A stretch of 6,456 nt of DNA. Origin: Nitrospirota bacterium (GTDB lineage: Bacteria; Nitrospirota; Thermodesulfovibrionia; UBA6902; BMS3Bbin08). A model generated the notes under the pieces. It was not told the DNA's origin. It searched no databases and saw only the letters and a list, made by a program, of their open reading frames with translations. Where the stretch lies: NCBI GenBank assembly GCA_030637135.1, contig DAOVVO010000077.1:1-6456 (forward strand), given 5' to 3'. A program made the translations under genes and the position numbers. This document shows, piece by piece, positions 4,702 through 6,456 of this stretch; the first letter of the stretch is position 1, and the number at the start of each line of letters is the position of its first letter.

Positions 4702-4806
4702 ATGCTTAAACATTTTATGAGATTCAAACCCGGATGGTGGATACTCCACATTATCGTGATAGGTCTAACGTTTTATCTGGGTCATATGGTCAGATTTACG
4801 TTTTAG
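4702..4806 (+). CDS. 34-aa single-helix membrane micro-protein B, paralogue of A
   Basis: It starts one base after the stop of micro-protein A, so translation is probably coupled; GGGGGT in the end of gene A is the only ribosome binding site. The product starts MLKHFMRFKP, has one membrane helix over about residues 12-30, and carries G11-W12-W13-I-L-H16 and, 11 residues on, L26-G27-H28. Over the 18-residue motif, nine positions are identical to A, including G, W, W, I, H and the final L-G-H. The conserved Trp-Trp-His at one membrane face and Gly-His at the other suggest a functional helix pair rather than random sequence. The function is unknown; bis-His heme b binding in an A/B heterodimer is a speculative option. 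Its stop overlaps the AGGTGA ribosome binding site of the next gene. Confidence 0.8.
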   Translation: MLKHFMRFKPGWWILHIIVIGLTFYLGHMVRFTF

Positions 4807-4813
4807 GTGAGCA

Positions 4814-5215
4814 ATGAACAAGAGGACACTCTTACTTGCACTTTTTCTGTTAGCATTATCCGGGCTTTTACTTCACTACAGGATTCATAATTTCATGGTT
4901 CCTGATACAATGAATCCCGGGAAACTCAGATTTGACAATACTAAATTTCTTTCTTTTTTATTCCCCCTCATTGATGTTGTGCTGGTTACAGCACTGTTTA
5001 TGTCAAGAAAGACCGCTGTTTACGGGTATCTTTTGAACGGTATTATAGTGATTTACGGCACAGTTCTCATGGGACACTTCAGCATCGCTGAACTTATCAC
5101 GAAGTCTGCACCCCTTGAAGACTGGTTTTTGAGGTCAACCCTGCCGGATATAGGCATTGCATGGGGAGATTTCTTTGCAGGCAAGGCACTTTACGACATT
5201 ATCATGAGGGAATGA
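4814..5215 (+). CDS. 133-aa multi-helix membrane protein, unknown family
   Basis: ATG start with AGGTGA eight to nine bases upstream, seven bases after the stop of micro-protein B. Hydrophobic helices are visible at about residues 4-22, 45-63 and 67-88, with an amphipathic or weak fourth segment around 104-125. Between helices 1 and 2 lies a roughly 20-residue polar loop (HNFMVPDTMNPGKLRFDN). Histidines at H21 and H25 (HYRIH) at the end of helix 1 and H88 (MGHFS) at the end of helix 3 are candidate ligands. No domain is recognised and there is no signal of a transporter or enzyme motif. The packing with the two His-bearing micro-proteins suggests one membrane complex (inference). The gene is followed by 104 bases without a gene before the diiron pair. 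Confidence 0.85.
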   Translation: MNKRTLLLALFLLALSGLLLHYRIHNFMVPDTMNPGKLRFDNTKFLSFLFPLIDVVLVTALFMSRKTAVYGYLLNGIIVIYGTVLMGHFSIAELITKSAPLEDWFLRSTLPDIGIAWGDFFAGKALYDIIMRE

Positions 5216-5288
5216 TTTCACATAGTTTCAGACACTCATAAAGAAGGAAAAAACGAGAATAACAGAGCGACCTTTAAAAATTACTGAT

Positions 5289-5303
5289 CTATTATATTAA
5301 TAG
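5289..5303. promoter_or_regulatory. AT-rich 15-bp palindrome before the diiron genes (PerR/Fur-like shape)
   Basis: CTATTA and TAATAG flank a TAT centre just before the ribosome binding site GGGAG of the first ferritin-like gene. The 7-1-7 layout and size resemble Fur-family boxes; against the PerR consensus TTATAATNATTATAA it matches 9 of 14 fixed positions. PerR control of rubrerythrins is well known, but AT-rich DNA gives such matches by chance, so this is a weak prediction. Confidence 0.3.
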
Positions 5304-5319
5304 GGAGAATCACATCATA

Positions 5320-5814
5320 ATGATAACAGGCAAAGAGGATTTACTGGGTGCACTTGTTGAGGCCTTTTTGATGGAGAAAGGGACAAAAGAGTTCTATTCA
5401 CAGGCGGCTGAGAAGGCAGTTAATAAAGAGGCTAAGAACACATTCGGGAAGCTTTCGCAATGGGAAGGGAAACATATGGATTTTATTCAGTTTCTATACC
5501 AGTCAATACTGGGGGATAAAGAATTAAAGAGTTTTGAAGAATTCAAAAACAAAACAGATGCGCCTGTAACAGAAGCCGGAATTCCGGTGAAAGACCTCGA
5601 GAAAAAAATTGAGAAATACAATTTTTCAGATGAAAAACAAGCGCTGACATTAGCTATGGAAATAGAAGGAAAGGCGTATAACCTGTATCGTAAACTTTCT
5701 CAAACTGCAGAGGACACCAATACACAAGTTGTATTTCAGGAGATGATGGAACAAGAAGTCAAACACGTTGATTATCTTAAACAGATGAGATTAAAACTCA
5801 TAAAAGCTTATTAG
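5320..5814 (+). CDS. Ferritin-like (rubrerythrin-type) diiron protein 1
   Basis: A 164-aa four-helix protein with diiron ligands in rubrerythrin order: E19 (MEKGTKEFY), E49-x2-H52 (WEGKHMDF), E116 (AMEIEGKAYNLY) and E146-x2-H149 (EQEVKHVDYL). It has no C-terminal rubredoxin domain (no Cys at all), so it is an erythrin-only type. Such proteins reduce peroxide or handle iron in the cytoplasm of anaerobes, receiving electrons from other donors. The ATG at 5320 has a modest GGGAG about a dozen bases upstream. The downstream diiron gene starts 16 bases after its stop, so both are probably one operon. A palindrome at 5289-5303 may control it. The exact reaction (peroxidase or iron store) is not settled by sequence. 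Confidence 0.88.
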   Translation: MITGKEDLLGALVEAFLMEKGTKEFYSQAAEKAVNKEAKNTFGKLSQWEGKHMDFIQFLYQSILGDKELKSFEEFKNKTDAPVTEAGIPVKDLEKKIEKYNFSDEKQALTLAMEIEGKAYNLYRKLSQTAEDTNTQVVFQEMMEQEVKHVDYLKQMRLKLIKAY

Positions 5815-5830
5815 GAGGAGAATAATAGGA

Positions 5831-6331
5831 ATGAATGCTCTTCAGATAGCAAAAAACATGGAAACAGACGCAATAAAATTCTACAAGGAGGCTTCCGAAA
5901 AGACCAGCCATCCAGTCGGCAAAAAGATGTTCCTCAGTATTACAGAGGATGAGAAAAGGCATCTCGATATCATATCCAAAATCATTGAGGGGCTTGACAT
6001 AAAGGTTACTGATGTTAGTCCCATGAAAAATATTAAGACCATTTTTGAGACAATGAAAGATCAAATGATGGAGCGAGTCGAAGCAACAAAAGATGAACTT
6101 GAGGCATTTAAGATTGCAATGCAGATGGAAAAAGAAGGGGTAGAATTTTACAAAAAGGCGCTTTCTGAGGCAAAAACTGATAAGGAGAAAATGCTCTTTG
6201 AGAAGCTCATAAAAGAGGAACAGCAGCATTATGACATATTTGCAAATACGCACTTTTTCCTTTCAGATTCAGGAAGCTGGTTTATGTGGGAGGAGCACAG
6301 CATTGTGGATGGAGGCACTCCTTGGGCATAA
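5831..6331 (+). CDS. Ferritin-like (rubrerythrin-type) diiron protein 2
   Basis: A 166-aa paralogue of the preceding protein with ligands E11 (METDAIKFY), E41-x2-H44 (DEKRHLDI), E100 (MEKEGVEFY) and E130-x2-H133 (EEQQHYDIF). After the last helix it has a distinctive tail ending WFMWEEHSIVDGGTPWA, a Trp-rich end that I recall from ferritin-family proteins of anaerobic Proteobacteria; its role is unclear. No rubredoxin domain and no Cys. AGGAGG overlaps the stop codon of the first diiron gene (5813-5818), 12 bases before the ATG, with a second AGGA nearer the start. The pair has diverged a good deal, so it is an old duplication and the two may form a hetero-oligomer (inference). Confidence 0.9.
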   Translation: MNALQIAKNMETDAIKFYKEASEKTSHPVGKKMFLSITEDEKRHLDIISKIIEGLDIKVTDVSPMKNIKTIFETMKDQMMERVEATKDELEAFKIAMQMEKEGVEFYKKALSEAKTDKEKMLFEKLIKEEQQHYDIFANTHFFLSDSGSWFMWEEHSIVDGGTPWA

Positions 6332-6422
6332 TCTCTTAAATCCTGGTTAATAAGTCTTGAACCCTTGGAGTTATGATAATAACAAATAATAAGTAATTTC
6401 TTTAAAAAGGGGGGATAGTGTC

Positions 6423-6456
6423 ATGAGTTATACAAACGTTGCATTGAAGGACAGGA
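6423..6456 (+). CDS. Start of an unidentified gene (cut by window edge)
   Basis: ATG at 6423 preceded by AAGGGGGG (6407-6414) at a good eight-base distance. Only 11 codons are inside the window: MSYTNVALKDR. This is too little to assign a function. It follows the diiron pair after a 91-base gap on the same strand and may belong to the same stress-related cluster. Confidence 0.6.
   Translation, partial: MSYTNVALKDR

Noticed and set aside
4548..4751. 67-aa minus-strand ORF over the micro-protein genes
   Set aside because: The plus strand carries two strongly supported, mutually similar small genes here; the minus ORF has no ribosome binding site or coherent motif.
5798..6253. 151-aa minus-strand ORF
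   Set aside because: It is the antisense shadow of the second diiron protein, with low-complexity Phe/Leu/Cys-rich composition typical of such shadows.

Overview
The window looks like chromosomal DNA of a moderately AT-rich, anaerobic or microaerophilic Gram-negative bacterium that makes selenoproteins. Evidence: a neelaredoxin-type superoxide reductase, two rubrerythrin-like diiron proteins, a radical SAM/SPASM enzyme, a periplasmic c-type cytochrome, an in-frame UGA at a thioredoxin active site, and FNR-like operator palindromes. A Nitrospirota (Thermodesulfovibrio-like) or Desulfobacterota host would fit, but this is inference from gene content only.

Layout. Positions 1-169 (minus) hold the N-terminus of endonuclease III, with a palindromic repeat just upstream. 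Minus-strand superoxide reductase (425-820) has its own sigma70-like promoter. A minus-strand HAD-family hydrolase (954-1571) is divergent from a plus-strand operon at 1726-3942: a 34-residue basic peptide, a radical SAM/SPASM protein, a thioredoxin-like/TPR protein with a probable selenocysteine (UGA at 3045-3047), and a monoheme cytochrome c. A perfect 14-bp FNR/CRP-type palindrome (1633-1646) lies exactly 41.5 bp from the inferred start sites of -10 hexamers on both sides.

A 644-base gap (3943-4586) holds hairpin repeats, including two tandem 37-nt units related to the repeat near position 200, then tandem promoter signals with a second TGAT-N4-ATCA site (4398-4411), again 41.5 bp from the start implied by a -10-like hexamer. 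This leads into three tightly packed membrane genes: two paralogous single-helix micro-proteins (37 and 34 aa) sharing GWWI-x-H-x11-H, and a 133-aa multi-helix protein of unknown family. Two ferritin-like/rubrerythrin-like genes follow (5320-5814, 5831-6331), then the start of another gene at 6423.

How the genes may work together (inference): superoxide reductase and the diiron proteins handle reactive oxygen species, while the two FNR-like sites place the seleno-thioredoxin/cytochrome operon and the His-bearing micro-protein operon under a shared oxygen or redox (or nitric oxide) regulator. The most notable items are the UGA-containing thioredoxin, whose first 39 residues are lost in a naive ORF call, the paired GWW/H micro-proteins, and the bidirectional FNR-type site.
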